Source: Pelagimonas sp.
GTDB lineage: Bacteria; Pseudomonadota; Alphaproteobacteria; Rhodobacterales; Rhodobacteraceae
Assembly: GCA_025210345.1 (NCBI GenBank)
Contig: JAOARX010000027.1
Coordinates: 62,001-126,000, forward strand
DNA: 64,000 nt
Direction: 5' to 3'
Shown here: piece after piece, positions 29,069 to 39,900 of the stretch
Position numbering within the stretch: position 1 is the first letter of the stretch
How the letters are laid out: each line of letters starts with the position of its first letter
Position numbers and translations under genes: made by a program
The notes under the pieces: generated by a model
Told to the model about the DNA's origin: nothing
Database searches by the model: none
Seen by the model: only the letters and a program-made list of their open reading frames with translations

Positions 29069-30406
29069 TTATCCGCTGTCCGCGCCCGCAAAACGGATCT
29101 GAACGCATAAACCCCTTGCGTCTGGTCCTGGCCCCAGGGTCAAGTCAGCGTCATGCAGGTCGCAGACCGCCTTGACCAGAGACAGCCCCAGCCCAAATCC
29201 TTCGCTTTGGCGGGTGGTTTCCAATTGGAACAGCGGCTGAAGCACCTGTTCGATTTTCTCTTGCCGGATGCCGGGGCCCTGATCCGTGACCGTCAGGGTG
29301 CGGCCCGATACCTTCAGGGTGATGGTCTGATCTTGGGCTCCGTAGCGCAGGGCATTTTGCACCAGATTGGCCAACGCCTGCAAAATCAACGCCCGGTCCC
29401 CCCTGATATGCGCGGGCGCGGTTGTGACCAGTTCAAGCCGCTGCCCCTGTTCTTCGACCACGGGGGCGTAGATCTCAAGAAAGTCGTGGGAAACCCTCTC
29501 AAGGTCGATGGTTTGAAACTCGGATCGGGCGGCCCCGGATTCCACACGCGCGATCCGCAACAAGGCGTCAAACGTGCCGACGATCTGATCAATATGGCCC
29601 AGCGCCGCCTCCAGATCCTCTGCGGTAACCGGCGTGCCCCGGGTTTCAAGCGCGCTCAGCCGGCTTTCCAGAACGGCGCGCAACCGCGCGAGGGGCGTGC
29701 GCAGATCATGGGCGATATTGGCCGACTGCACCCGCAGGTTCTGAACGGCGGCTTCCAGCTGCGCCGTGGTCAGGTTGATCCGATCGCTCAAGTGGCTCAG
29801 GTCATCGCGCGGCCCCTCAAGCGCAATGCGTGTTTCCAGATGCCCCCTGGCCACGCGGGTCAGCCCTGCGCCGATGGTGTTCAGCCGCGCCTGCGCCCGC
29901 AGCCCCATCACCACGGCCGCAATCACCGAGGCCAGCAGCGGAGCGATCACCGCGATCTGCACCCCACCGGTGAGGATCTCAAGCAGCTCATCTTGACGTT
30001 CCACGTTCTCCGAAACGATCACCTGACCCGCCCCCACCTGCCGGACAACATAGCGCAAATCCGATGCGTGTTCGCCATCCGGCCTATGATCATGAAACCC
30101 CTCTGATAATGCGTGACCCGACAGGCTGCGCGGCAGCGTTCCGGCAACCAAAACCCCCCGTTCAACCACGGCAATGGTTTGCCCAACCCCCGCATCCGGC
30201 AGCGAAAGACCCTGCTGCACCGCGCGCCGGGTGGCCGAGAGGGTCTCAGTCAACCGCAGATCGACCTGCCGCGTCAACTCGCGGGCGCTAAAGACATAGG
30301 TCATCCCCCATGTCACCACGCTCACAAGGGCAAACACCCCCACCAGCGCCAGGGCCTGGCGCACCGCAGAGCGCTGACCAAGCCTAGCCAATCGGTTCAA
30401 AAACAT
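29069..30406 (-). CDS. HAMP-domain sensor histidine kinase
   Basis: 445 residues. Two membrane helices (about 18-38 and 148-170) flank a ~110-residue periplasmic sensor, followed by a HAMP linker, a HisKA H-box A-H-D-L-R-T-P-L-A with the phospho-accepting H233, and a HATPase with N-box and G-rich lids (D-Q-G-P-G-I, G-F-G-L-G-L-S-L). It is the third gene of an operon (ferric-reductase-like protein, response regulator, kinase), its start overlapping the end of the regulator gene by 23 bp. The stimulus is not known; context suggests metal or redox stress. The 173 bp after its stop hold no gene I can support. Confidence 0.9.
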   Translation of the reverse strand: MFLNRLARLGQRSAVRQALALVGVFALVSVVTWGMTYVFSARELTRQVDLRLTETLSATRRAVQQGLSLPDAGVGQTIAVVERGVLVAGTLPRSLSGHALSEGFHDHRPDGEHASDLRYVVRQVGAGQVIVSENVERQDELLEILTGGVQIAVIAPLLASVIAAVVMGLRAQARLNTIGAGLTRVARGHLETRIALEGPRDDLSHLSDRINLTTAQLEAAVQNLRVQSANIAHDLRTPLARLRAVLESRLSALETRGTPVTAEDLEAALGHIDQIVGTFDALLRIARVESGAARSEFQTIDLERVSHDFLEIYAPVVEEQGQRLELVTTAPAHIRGDRALILQALANLVQNALRYGAQDQTITLKVSGRTLTVTDQGPGIRQEKIEQVLQPLFQLETTRQSEGFGLGLSLVKAVCDLHDADLTLGPGPDARGLCVQIRFAGADSG

Positions 30407-31067
30407 AACCAGACCCCCGAATGGTTCGGATCAAGGTATCACCAAAGGGCTTTTCGATCTTGCGCCGCAGGCGGCTGATGTGGGTTTCGACGACACTGGT
30501 GGTCGGGTCAAAGCTCATGTCCCAGACGCGTTCCAGCAGCATGGTCCGGGTCTGGACACGGCCCTTGGAGCGCATGAACAGCTCCAGCAGCAGAAACTCT
30601 TTCGGATTGAGATCCACGGGCTGGCCGCGGCGGGTGCATTTGCGCCGGTGAAGATCCAGGGCAATGTCCCCGGCGCTCAGAACCGCGGTGTCCTCTTGCG
30701 GGTTTGGGTGTGAACGGCGCGTGATCACTTCGATCCGGGCAAGCAGCTCGCTGAAGGCGAAGGGTTTGGCCAAATAGTCGTCCCCCCCGGCCTTGAGCCC
30801 TTCGACGCGGTGATCCACATCGCCAAGCGCGGTCAGGAACAGGGCAGGGGTCTGGACCTTGGCCTGTCGCAGCGCCCTGAGCAGCGACAGCCCGTCCAGT
30901 CCCGGCACCATCCGATCAAGGATCAGCGCGTCATAGGGTTGCAGGGTCGCCGCCACCAGCGCCTCTTTGCCATCGGTCAGCAGATCAACCACGTGACCCG
31001 CTTCTTTCAGCCCCTGGTCGATCCAGGGGCCAAGTGTCTTGTCGTCTTCAAGAACCAGCAGTCGCAT
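30384..31067 (-). CDS. OmpR/PhoB-family response regulator
   Basis: 227 residues from the ATG at 31067. Receiver domain with acidic pocket E7-D8-D9 and phosphorylation site D51 (Y-D-A-L-I-L-D-R-M-V-P-G), followed by a C-terminal winged helix (L-N-P-K-E-F-L-L-L-E-L-F-M; V-E-T-H-I-S-R-L-R-R-K-I). The gene overlaps the end of the upstream ferric-reductase-like gene by 20 bp and is followed by its kinase. An inverted repeat upstream of the operon is of the type bound by CusR/CopR/HprR-like regulators, so autoregulation is likely. Confidence 0.92.
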   Translation of the reverse strand: MRLLVLEDDKTLGPWIDQGLKEAGHVVDLLTDGKEALVAATLQPYDALILDRMVPGLDGLSLLRALRQAKVQTPALFLTALGDVDHRVEGLKAGGDDYLAKPFAFSELLARIEVITRRSHPNPQEDTAVLSAGDIALDLHRRKCTRRGQPVDLNPKEFLLLELFMRSKGRVQTRTMLLERVWDMSFDPTTSVVETHISRLRRKIEKPFGDTLIRTIRGSGYVFEPIG

Positions 31068-32379
31068 GCGCTCTCTCCCATGCTGCGCGGCCGGCACGTC
31101 GCGCCACGTTCCAGACAGGTTTGCCGATATAGACCAGGTCGGTCAATGCGTAAGCCCCGCGAAAGTCAAAGCGTTCACTGTGAATGCGGGCCTTGTGGCC
31201 ATGGGTTTCCCAGTGACGCCGCAGCAGATCCTTAAGCCCTTCGGGACCACAGATATAGGCATGGGTGCCCTTGGGAAGGCGCGCAACGATACGTGACAGA
31301 CACCGCGCATTATCCGCCTTGGCCGCGCCGTCTTCGATCAGGGTCAAACTGACCTGCGGCAGGCGCGCGGCGTGGTGTTCCACATCCGCGACAACACCGG
31401 CGCTGGCCCGCGAGCGGATGAAATAGACAAGGTGAACCGGTGCGGCGCTGTCTGGCGCCATCGCCTCTAGTGTCGCAAGGAACGGGGTGATGCCAACACC
31501 CCCCGCGACCCAGAGCTGTGACGGGCGGTTGGCGTCCAGTCGGGGCAGGAACCGACCCACACCGCGCCCCAGTCGCAGGTCATCACCTTGCTGGATGTTG
31601 GTCGCAAAACGGTTGGTCCAATCTCCGGCGGCGCGAATGACAAAGCGGCGCGTGTGGCTGTCGCCACCGGCAATGGTAAAGGGATGGGCCTCGGCGCGGG
31701 CGCGATTGTGGGCCAGCGTGGCGAACTGTCCGGGGCGATAGGCCGGCAAAGGCGTGTCCGAGGTCACGGTCACATCAACGCCGCCCTCGAAGGGTGTCAC
31801 CTGTGACACCTTGACCAAACGCGATGGGGTGGCTTTGCGCAAAAGCGTCTGGCCCCAGGCGATCAGACCCACCGTGCCTGCGATTGCCATCACCACCCAG
31901 GGCGCAGCCCCCACCGCAAGCGGGCTGGCGACAAGAAACGTATGATAGGTCGCCAGAACGAAAACCGGGCCCATCAACATATGGCTGAGTTTCCACAGGT
32001 GATAGGGAATGGCCCGCACCATGGCTGCGGCGCTCAGGATCAGCAGGCCCATGGCGGCGATGGGCCCCGCCTCTTCGCCGCTTTCCGAAAGAACAGGCAA
32101 CGCGCCTTCACCCAAGGACGAGGCCAGCGCCCAATGCCCCAGGGCACCGGCCAGCGCGAAAAAGCCCAACCACCGGTGCAGGACATAGGATTTGTCCGGC
32201 CCGCCCATCAACCGGTCCACCCCCCGCCAGCGCGCAGACAGAACCAGCGTACCGGCCATCGACGTCATCGAAATCATCCCCAGCGATGCGGGCAGGACGT
32301 TGGCCGCAGGTACAAAAGGAACAACAAAGGCAATATGCGCTAGGGCATATAGGGCCGCCAGATAGGCATTGGTTTTCAT
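31048..32379 (-). CDS. ferric-reductase-like transmembrane flavocytochrome
   Basis: 443 residues. The N-terminal half has about six membrane helices with paired histidines suited to haem ligation (L-H-R-W-L-G, G-H-W-A-L, L-S-H-M-L, T-Y-H-T-F). The C-terminal half is a ferredoxin-reductase module: FAD motif H-P-F-T-I, NAD(P)H motif G-G-V-G-I-T-P-F, and a C-G-P-E-G near the end. Such proteins pass electrons from NAD(P)H across the membrane to iron, copper or oxidised acceptors. Being first in an operon with a two-component system is unusual and suggests regulated metal or oxidative-stress reduction. Confidence 0.83.
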   Translation of the reverse strand: MKTNAYLAALYALAHIAFVVPFVPAANVLPASLGMISMTSMAGTLVLSARWRGVDRLMGGPDKSYVLHRWLGFFALAGALGHWALASSLGEGALPVLSESGEEAGPIAAMGLLILSAAAMVRAIPYHLWKLSHMLMGPVFVLATYHTFLVASPLAVGAAPWVVMAIAGTVGLIAWGQTLLRKATPSRLVKVSQVTPFEGGVDVTVTSDTPLPAYRPGQFATLAHNRARAEAHPFTIAGGDSHTRRFVIRAAGDWTNRFATNIQQGDDLRLGRGVGRFLPRLDANRPSQLWVAGGVGITPFLATLEAMAPDSAAPVHLVYFIRSRASAGVVADVEHHAARLPQVSLTLIEDGAAKADNARCLSRIVARLPKGTHAYICGPEGLKDLLRRHWETHGHKARIHSERFDFRGAYALTDLVYIGKPVWNVARRAGRAAWERAHATAGS

Positions 32380-32465
32380 GGGACTCCCCCGGTGTCTATA
32401 ATGTCGGTATCGCGTGTGTCTGATCCGACATAAGCCGCGATCCCCGCAGGGACCTGACCGGAAGA

Positions 32466-32479
32466 TTACAATCCTGTAA
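32466..32479. promoter_or_regulatory. inverted repeat TTACA-N4-TGTAA upstream of the ferric-reductase operon
   Basis: TTACAATCCTGTAA is an exact inverted repeat 87 bp upstream of the first gene. Metal- and oxidant-responsive OmpR-family regulators (CusR, CopR, HprR groups) recognise boxes of this form. A second, weaker repeat TGTC-N6-GACA lies at 32417-32430. Binding by the operon's own response regulator is the simplest reading. Confidence 0.5.
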
Positions 32480-33185
32480 GCTTCCTCCTAGGCGTGGGTA
32501 TTGGCATGTTCTCGAAACGGGTCTGGATCTCCGGCGAAAGCGCACAACCCTTGCCTTTGGTCAGCGGTTTTACCTTGGTCGCGCATCGATACAGTGCGAG
32601 CGAACATAAGTTTTTCAGGGCCACCCACGGCCACGCCCCCCACAACCTATGATTGAAATAAATGCACGCATCCGGGGGGACAGAAAACAGGATCCAAGTC
32701 TTCAACAGGCGCCCAATACCGCCCCCGGGGACGCGAACTCGATTGAGCCCCCTGCTGAATGCCCTCTCATACCTATCTCTTGGCACGCATGTCACCTGAC
32801 AGTTTTCCCATGCTAGACGTCTGGTAAGGCGGCCTTTTTTGCATTCAACAAATCTTGGGCCTATAAAATACGCGTTCCAAACCGGTTTTGGCCGTATCGG
32901 GAATTTGCGTCTGAAATGCGGGAATTTTTTTCCGCACCCTACAGAAGACCTGTTGACATATTGTTAACTCTGTTGATTGTTAGGGGCGCACGTCAGATGC
33001 GGTAAAGTTGTATCGCACGACGCATTTTAGTGGGGTGGGATTATGGTGCAGGCCTTGAGACAGGCGCGTTTGCAGATGTGTGTGTTGTTCAATCGCTGCC
33101 GCGTGGACACATCCCGCCAGTCGCCTGAAAATGACGCCCATCCCCTGAAAGATTCCAATTCTATTTGACCGCCGGAGCCAATCGC
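32480..33185. other. 706-bp intergenic region without a supported gene
   Basis: No reading frame here resembles a known protein; a 109-codon minus-strand frame (32466-32795) has no convincing start or family features. A good -35 TTGACA at 32953-32958 with a poor -10 17 bp downstream (ATTGTT) could be the promoter of the immunity-toxin operon, leaving a leader of about 200 nt. AT content rises around 32820-32990, typical of a promoter zone. Confidence 0.4.
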
Positions 33186-33944
33186 GTGACCGACATTCCG
33201 CCCATTGATGTCTTGATGACACCTCCTGAGACCTGCAAAACCATCTACGTCTGGAAGCCCAGCGTGATGGATTCCTCGGCCTTTCCATTGGAGCGCTCAG
33301 AAAACATCGGCGCGTTCCACCGCGAACAGGCCGGGTTTCCCGTCGCGCATGAGGACACGATCGTCAAACTGCCCGGATTGCCCGACAGTCTCTATGTGTT
33401 TCGCCAAGCCTCGTTCGAAGGGCGCGAAGATCTGTTTTCTGCGGTCGAAATCCAGACCGAAACCCTGCCGCGCGCCTTGCCCGAGGGGCTTTTGGTCTAT
33501 GGCAGCCCCGTCCTGCGCGCGGATTTTTGCGATGTCATCCGCGCGGTTGACCCGGAGGGCGGTCACCAGTTCATCCCCTGCGCCGTCACCATGCCAGACG
33601 GCAGCCCAGCGTCGGATCAGGCCTATTTCCATTTCGTTTGCGGACGGCGTGTCGGTGCCGGGGGCGACGTGACTCTGGATTTTGACAGCCTGCGCGCGGA
33701 TTACCTGCCGACGATGGTACGCGATACATTGATCAACATTGATACGGCGCGTGCGCTGGCGGATGTGCCGGTCTGGAGCAGCGTCGGCAATGAAACACCG
33801 CTGTTTTTGTCTCAGGCCATCTGGGACGAAGTGCAGGCACGCGGATTGTCCGGTTTGAAAGAGTTCAGCGCCTTTGGCGGCGAGCTTCCGGAAAACCACG
33901 AAGACCTCCCCGAAACCATCGGCCACGTTTGGGTCGCGGCGTAA
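33186..33944 (+). CDS. probable immunity protein, DUF1629/Imm11-like
   Basis: 252 residues from the GTG at 33186 (GGAG nine bases upstream). No signal peptide or membrane segment: a cytoplasmic protein. The order of features resembles the DUF1629/Imm11 immunity family: an early W-x-P/Y region, a central F-I-P-C-A-V-T-M-P-D-G strand pair followed by Y-F-H-F-V-C, and a late P-L-F-L-S-Q-A-I-W-D-E-V segment with G-L-S-G-L-K-E-F. The gene lies 47 bp upstream of the giant RTX protein whose N-terminus looks like an AHH nuclease, a toxin class with which this immunity family is known to occur. Assignment rests on pattern recognition and context. Confidence 0.6.
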   Translation: MTDIPPIDVLMTPPETCKTIYVWKPSVMDSSAFPLERSENIGAFHREQAGFPVAHEDTIVKLPGLPDSLYVFRQASFEGREDLFSAVEIQTETLPRALPEGLLVYGSPVLRADFCDVIRAVDPEGGHQFIPCAVTMPDGSPASDQAYFHFVCGRRVGAGGDVTLDFDSLRADYLPTMVRDTLINIDTARALADVPVWSSVGNETPLFLSQAIWDEVQARGLSGLKEFSAFGGELPENHEDLPETIGHVWVAA

Positions 33945-33991
33945 CACCACCAGAAGATATGTCGATCTGAGTGTATGTAAGGAATTGAAGT

Positions 33992-36900
33992 ATGAATGCG
34001 ACTGTTGATCTGGTCGATCGCGGGAACCTGCGCGGGAATCTGAACACCTATGGGCAAAATGCCGGGGCCGGTGATTTTCGTTATGATATCAACGCCTATG
34101 GCGGCAATGTGCAGGCCGCCCACCTGATCGCTGTGGACGTGGCGAAAAACCATGAAGCCTTTTTTCTGAGCATCCACAGCAATTCCGGCGGCACCTTGGG
34201 TTTTGACCTGAACGGCCCGGCGAACGGCGTGTTTTTGCCCTATGACGCAGCGGCGGTTCAGGCTGGGCAGGCCAATGGTCAATATGGCGCGGTGCACCGT
34301 GGCAAAGGGATTGGGCACCACGCGATCGACAATTACGTCGACGGTCAGCTTTCAGCAATTGCAAGCGACTATAACGCCTCGATCGCCCCAGGTGGCCGGT
34401 TTCACGGCAACCCGGAAATGGCCGCAAAGGTCGCAGCGGTTCGGGTCGAGCACCTGCAAACGGAAATCCGCGACGGTCTGACCAACGCGGACCCGTCACG
34501 GATTCATTTGTTCAATAACAAGGATGATCCGACCCTGGTGGCACGGGCCGCCGCCGAAGGGATGGACCCCGAAGACTACATTCGCCAGGAAATGCGCGAC
34601 TTCCAGGCCGAGGTGGGCGATCGCCATATGGGCCGCATCACCGAACACAACACCGTCGAATTCGACAATCCCGACGGCGGCGATCCGGTCCGGGTCGACC
34701 TTGACACCAACCGTTGGGGCTTTGCCAAGGGCATTCCCGCCAAGCTGGTGGATCTGGGCAAGCTGGGCGTCGTGGTGGGGGGCACGACGATCCTGCTCAA
34801 TCTCTTTGCGGTCAAAGAGGCCTACGCCGGGGCCATCGAGGCCGAATATGGTGTCGTCAACACCAGTACAACCGTCAGTTATCTCCGATCTATGGGGATA
34901 GAACTGGATTCCAGCATTCTGGCCGAGCTGGGCAAGGCCATGGCGGTTGATGCCGCCGTCACCGCGGTCGCAAGCCTGACCGGCCTGGGCCTGATCCGCA
35001 TCGCCAAAGACCTGTATGACGGCGGCGGGGATCTGTTGGCCGCGCTTGAGGCGGCGGCCCATTATGGCGACAATGACTATATCGACAAGGCCTATGGCGT
35101 CATGTCCAACACCATTGCCGCGCTTGGATCGCTGTTTGGTGATGAGCCCAGCGTCGATTGGGTCGGGCTTGAACGCAACCTGCGGTTCGCACTGCGCGAC
35201 AACCCCGAATTGCTGGCGCCGCTGATCCAAAAGATCGCCATGGCCAAGTCGGTCGGTTGGGACAAAGAGCAGACGCTGGCCGAAATTCAGGACGTCATGC
35301 ATGTCCATCTCAAAGAGATCGAAAACGGCCAGTGTTTCCCCGCCGGCACGCAGATCGAAATGTGGGATGGCACGCACAAGCTGATCGAAGACATCGCCCC
35401 CGGCGACATTGTGCAATCCTATGACGCGCAGGGCGTGTTGGTCCCCGGCGAGGTCGTGCGCCTGTTCCGTGGCCAGACCGAAGACTGGATCGAACTGACC
35501 TATGAGGTCGACGGCGTTCAGCGCCGCCTGACCGCGACACCGGGGCACCCCTTTGCGACCGCCGGGGGCGACTTTAGCCCTCTGGTTGAGCTGATCGACC
35601 AGCGGGGCATTGCCGAGATCATCTTGCAAAACGGCGAGGCCGTCTTTGCGCGGGCGCGGCATCTGCACTATTCGGCTCTGACCGCGGGGCAATATGCGAC
35701 CGCTCAGGCGGCGCTGAGCACCGGCGGGGCCCTGGCCTATGCGCCCGGCCCCCAGGACGCATGGGGCACCTTCAACTTTGAGGTCAAAGGCACGCACACC
35801 TATGTGGCCGAACAGGTGCGTGTCCACAACCGCTGCCTGGAACAGTTCGTCACCCGCGCCACGCTGGATGCGCTGATCAACGCGGGCATCATCACCGAAG
35901 AGGATGCCATCTATTCCGAGGCAACCGGGCAATACCTGGTTCTGACCCCCGAAGGGGCCTTGGTCACCGAAGGTGATCTGCAGGGCAACTTGATGGTGAA
36001 CATCATCGAGCTGTTTGCCGATTACACCGCCCATGTCGGGCATGCCGTCACAAGCGTCATCGACGAAACCGGTCAGCATCTTTCGCAGGCCTTGCCGGGG
36101 CTGATCGCCGCGCTGATCAACGGCGAAGACTTTGAAGACGCGGTCGAATCCTATGCGGCGCAGGTTGTGGCCTCAATGGGGGTCGACATGCTGGCGCGGA
36201 TCTTTGGGCTGGAATCCCTGCCCAAGGACATCCACGGCAACCCGATCATGCCGGATCCCAACGATCCGAAATTCTTTGAATCCGAGATCGGGGGCGCGAT
36301 CAAAGGGGCGCTTGTCTCGGCCGTGGTGATGAACATCCTGCGCGGCGATGATCTGACCGCCGAAGATTACCAGCAGCTTGCCATCAACCATTCGGTCCGC
36401 TTCGTCGTGACACAGGCCCTGCAAACGCAGGACTGGGCGACGGTGGGTCAGGGTGTGACGGAACACATCTTCGACTGGTTCGACATGCCCGATCCCAATG
36501 CTTCGCTCAGCCTTGCCGGGCAGGCGGCGGCGGCGGCGGCGGTCAGCCTTCTGGTTGATCTGCTGGACGGTGGCATCGAGGATCTGGGTCAGGCCCTGGG
36601 CCAGGCGGCGATTGCTGCGGGCACGGCCTATCTGTCCGGCATGATCACCAAGGCGCTGATCGGCAGCGTGGTCAACGGCGTGGCCACTCCGGGCATTTTC
36701 GGGGTCTTCCTGGCCGGGGGTCCGGTGGGGATGATCATCGGCGCGGTGGTCAGCGCATTCCTTGGCAAGCTGTTTGGCGGCCTGTTCTCGCCGCCGCCCC
36801 CGCTGTTCCAGGTCGAGAAGAATGGCGATGGGACTGTCACGGTCTATATCACTGAAAATTCAGGTGGTTACATCTATGAATCGCGCGCAGGCAAAGACGA

Positions 36901-39900
36901 CGATCTGATCGGCGCAAGCGGCCATGACTTCCTGATCGGCTCGTCGGGTGACAACAAGATCCACGGCCAGGACGGGGATGACCGTCTTGAGGGCCGTGGT
37001 GGCGATGACCTTTTGACCGGCGGCAACGGCAAGGACTTTGTCAGCGGCGGGACCGGCGATGATACCGGGATCGGTGGCCGGGGTCATGACACCATTGATG
37101 GCGGCGCGGGCAACGATCTGCTGATCGGTGGCGACGGCAATGATACCATCTATGGCGATACCGAAGACGACCATCGCGAGGTTGACCATACCCAACGCAG
37201 CGGCGTGTCGACCCTGGGCGAAGAGGGCGTCGATGACAACAGCAATGACGACGACGACGAAACCCCCGAAGAGGACAACGACGACGACACCCGCGATCCC
37301 GATGCCACGCATAACGATGTGATCCTGGCCGGAGCGGGCAACGACCGGGTTTTTGCCGGGCTCGGAGACGACTATGTCGAGGGCAGCTTTGGCGATGATG
37401 TATTGCTGGGGCAGGCCGGTGACGACGTTCTGTTTGGCGGTGGCCACAATGACCGGCTTGACGGTGGCGCGGGCAAGGACATCCTTGATGGCGAAGCAGG
37501 CAGCGACCGCATCTATGGCGGCGCCGGGGATGACGTGGCCCATGGCGATAAGATGGTCTCGGTCAATGACACCGAGGTCACAACCGCCATCCGCAGCTTC
37601 CTTGACACCCGTGTGCGCACGAACCGTCAGCTGAAGGAAGACATGGGGCTGAACAAGGCCTATCTGGGGATCACCAGCCTGAGCAGCGCTCCGTTTTCCG
37701 GGGCGCTGACGCTGGGCGAGCTGCTGATCACGCGCATCTCGTCGGTTGAATCCGCGCTGATCCGTGGGTTGGATGGCGAAGAGGATCCGATCCACACCGC
37801 CTTTATGTCCTGGCTGGGCACACATGACCGCGCCCTGCGCAACAAGATCAACCGGGGCGAGTTCGACTATCTGGATGCAGAGTATGAACGCCCGGTCGAT
37901 GATCCCGAAACCGAAGCGGATGAAGCGGCTGCTGCGCCCGGTCAGCGCTTGTTCACCATCGGCAAAGGCCACGACTATCTGTCGATGGGCGATGGCAATG
38001 ACCAGGCCTATGGCGGGTATGGCAACGACACGCTGCATGGTGGCAAGGGGGATGACGTTCTCTATGGGGATGCGCTTGTCAGCACCGTGAACGAAGACGG
38101 CGAAACCGTCATCGAAACCGTGGGCGGCGGGCATGACAGCATCTCAGGTGGTGCAGGCAATGACAATATCACCGCCGGAGATGGCAACAACCGTGTTGAT
38201 GGTGGCACCGGCGACGACCGCATCACCACCGGGGACGGGCGTGATACGGTCTGGGGCGGCGCGGGCGCCGACCTGATCATGACCGAAGGCGGCCATGACC
38301 TGATCTATGCCGGGGATTCTGGCGATGAAAGCGACGACAGCTTTGGCGCGCATCAGGACATCGTCGTGGCCGGAGCGGGCAACGACACCGTCTTTGGGGA
38401 AGGCGGCGACGACTTCTTGTCCGGTGGTACTGGCAATGACAGCGTGTCGGGCGGCGAAGGCGACGACAACGTTGCGGGCGAAGACGGCAACGACACGCTC
38501 TTGGGCGGCAGTGGCAATGACACCGTGATCGGTGGCGCGGGCAATGACCTTGCCGATGCCGGATCCGGCGATGATGTGGTCAACGGCGGCAATGGCAACG
38601 ACACCATTCGCGGCCAGTCCGGCAACGACCAGCTGATCGGTGGGTTTGGCGATGACAATATCGCGGGCCACTCGGGCGATGACACGCTGCTGGGCGAGAT
38701 TGGCTCGGACACCCTGTCGGGGGGCGATGGCGACGACCGCATGGCCGGTGGATCGGACAACGACAGCCTGACGGGCGGCGCGGGCGAAGACCACATGTTT
38801 GGTGGCTCGGGCGTTGACACGCTGCGCGGTGGCGAGGGGGCCGACCAGCTCTTTGGGGGCGAAGCGGGCGATCTTCTGATGGGGGATGCGGGCAACGATA
38901 CCATCTATGGTGACGAAGACAGCGTGCCTTCGGGTGGCGATGACACCATCGTCGGTGGCACCGGCAACGACAAGCTGTTTGGCGGTCGCGGCAATGACAA
39001 CCTGAGCGGCGATGACGGCAACGACAGCCTGACCGGCGGGATCGGTAGTGACAGTCTGACCGGCGGCGAGGGCAACGACACGCTGCGCGGCGACAGTGGC
39101 AATGACCTTCTGGTTGGCGACAAGGGCAACGACAAGCTCTTTGGGGGTGACGGCAACGACGTGATCCACACCGGCGCCGCCAATGGCAACTCGGGCAGCT
39201 ATGGCATCGACAGGGCCGAAGGCGGCGCAGGCCACGACAAGATCTTTGGCAGCAACGGCGGCGATGTGCTGCACGGCGGCAGCGGCAATGACACCCTGAC
39301 CGGCGGCGATGACTGGCGCACCTCGGATGTGGACAAACTGTATGGTGGCGAGGGCAACGACGTCCTGACATCGGGGTTTGTCGGGTCGGATCGCGATATT
39401 GACCTGCACAACGGCGATCAGCTCTATGGGCAAAGCGGTGACGATACCCTGACCGGGGGCAATGCCCATGACCTGCTGGATGGCGGCTCTGGGCGTGACA
39501 TCCTGTCGGCGGGATCGGGCAACGACACGCTGCACGGCGGGGCCGATGCGGATACGTTGATCTCGGGCCGTGGAACGCAGCTGCTGAAAGGCGGCGCGGG
39601 CAACGATCTGTATGAGATCGACCTTGCAGGCCTGCGCGGGCGGATCGAAGATGCCAGCGGCACCGACAAGATCCATCTGAACGGCCATTATGAGCCCAAG
39701 GATATCCTGCTGGAAAAAGACGGGGACGATCTGCTGTTGCGGTCGCGGGCGAACCCCGCCGACCATGTGCGCATCGTCAACCAGCTTAAGGGCAGCCCCA
39801 AGATCGAGGCGATCAGCTTTGCGGCGCACGGCTTTTCCCTGGATCTGACCAATGTGATCATCGGCACCGATGGCAACGACAACATTCAGGGCACCGAAAA

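Noticed and set aside
32466-32795. 109-codon minus-strand frame in the large intergenic region
   Set aside because: No ribosome site, unusual amino-acid composition, and it overlaps the regulatory inverted repeat of the ferric-reductase operon.
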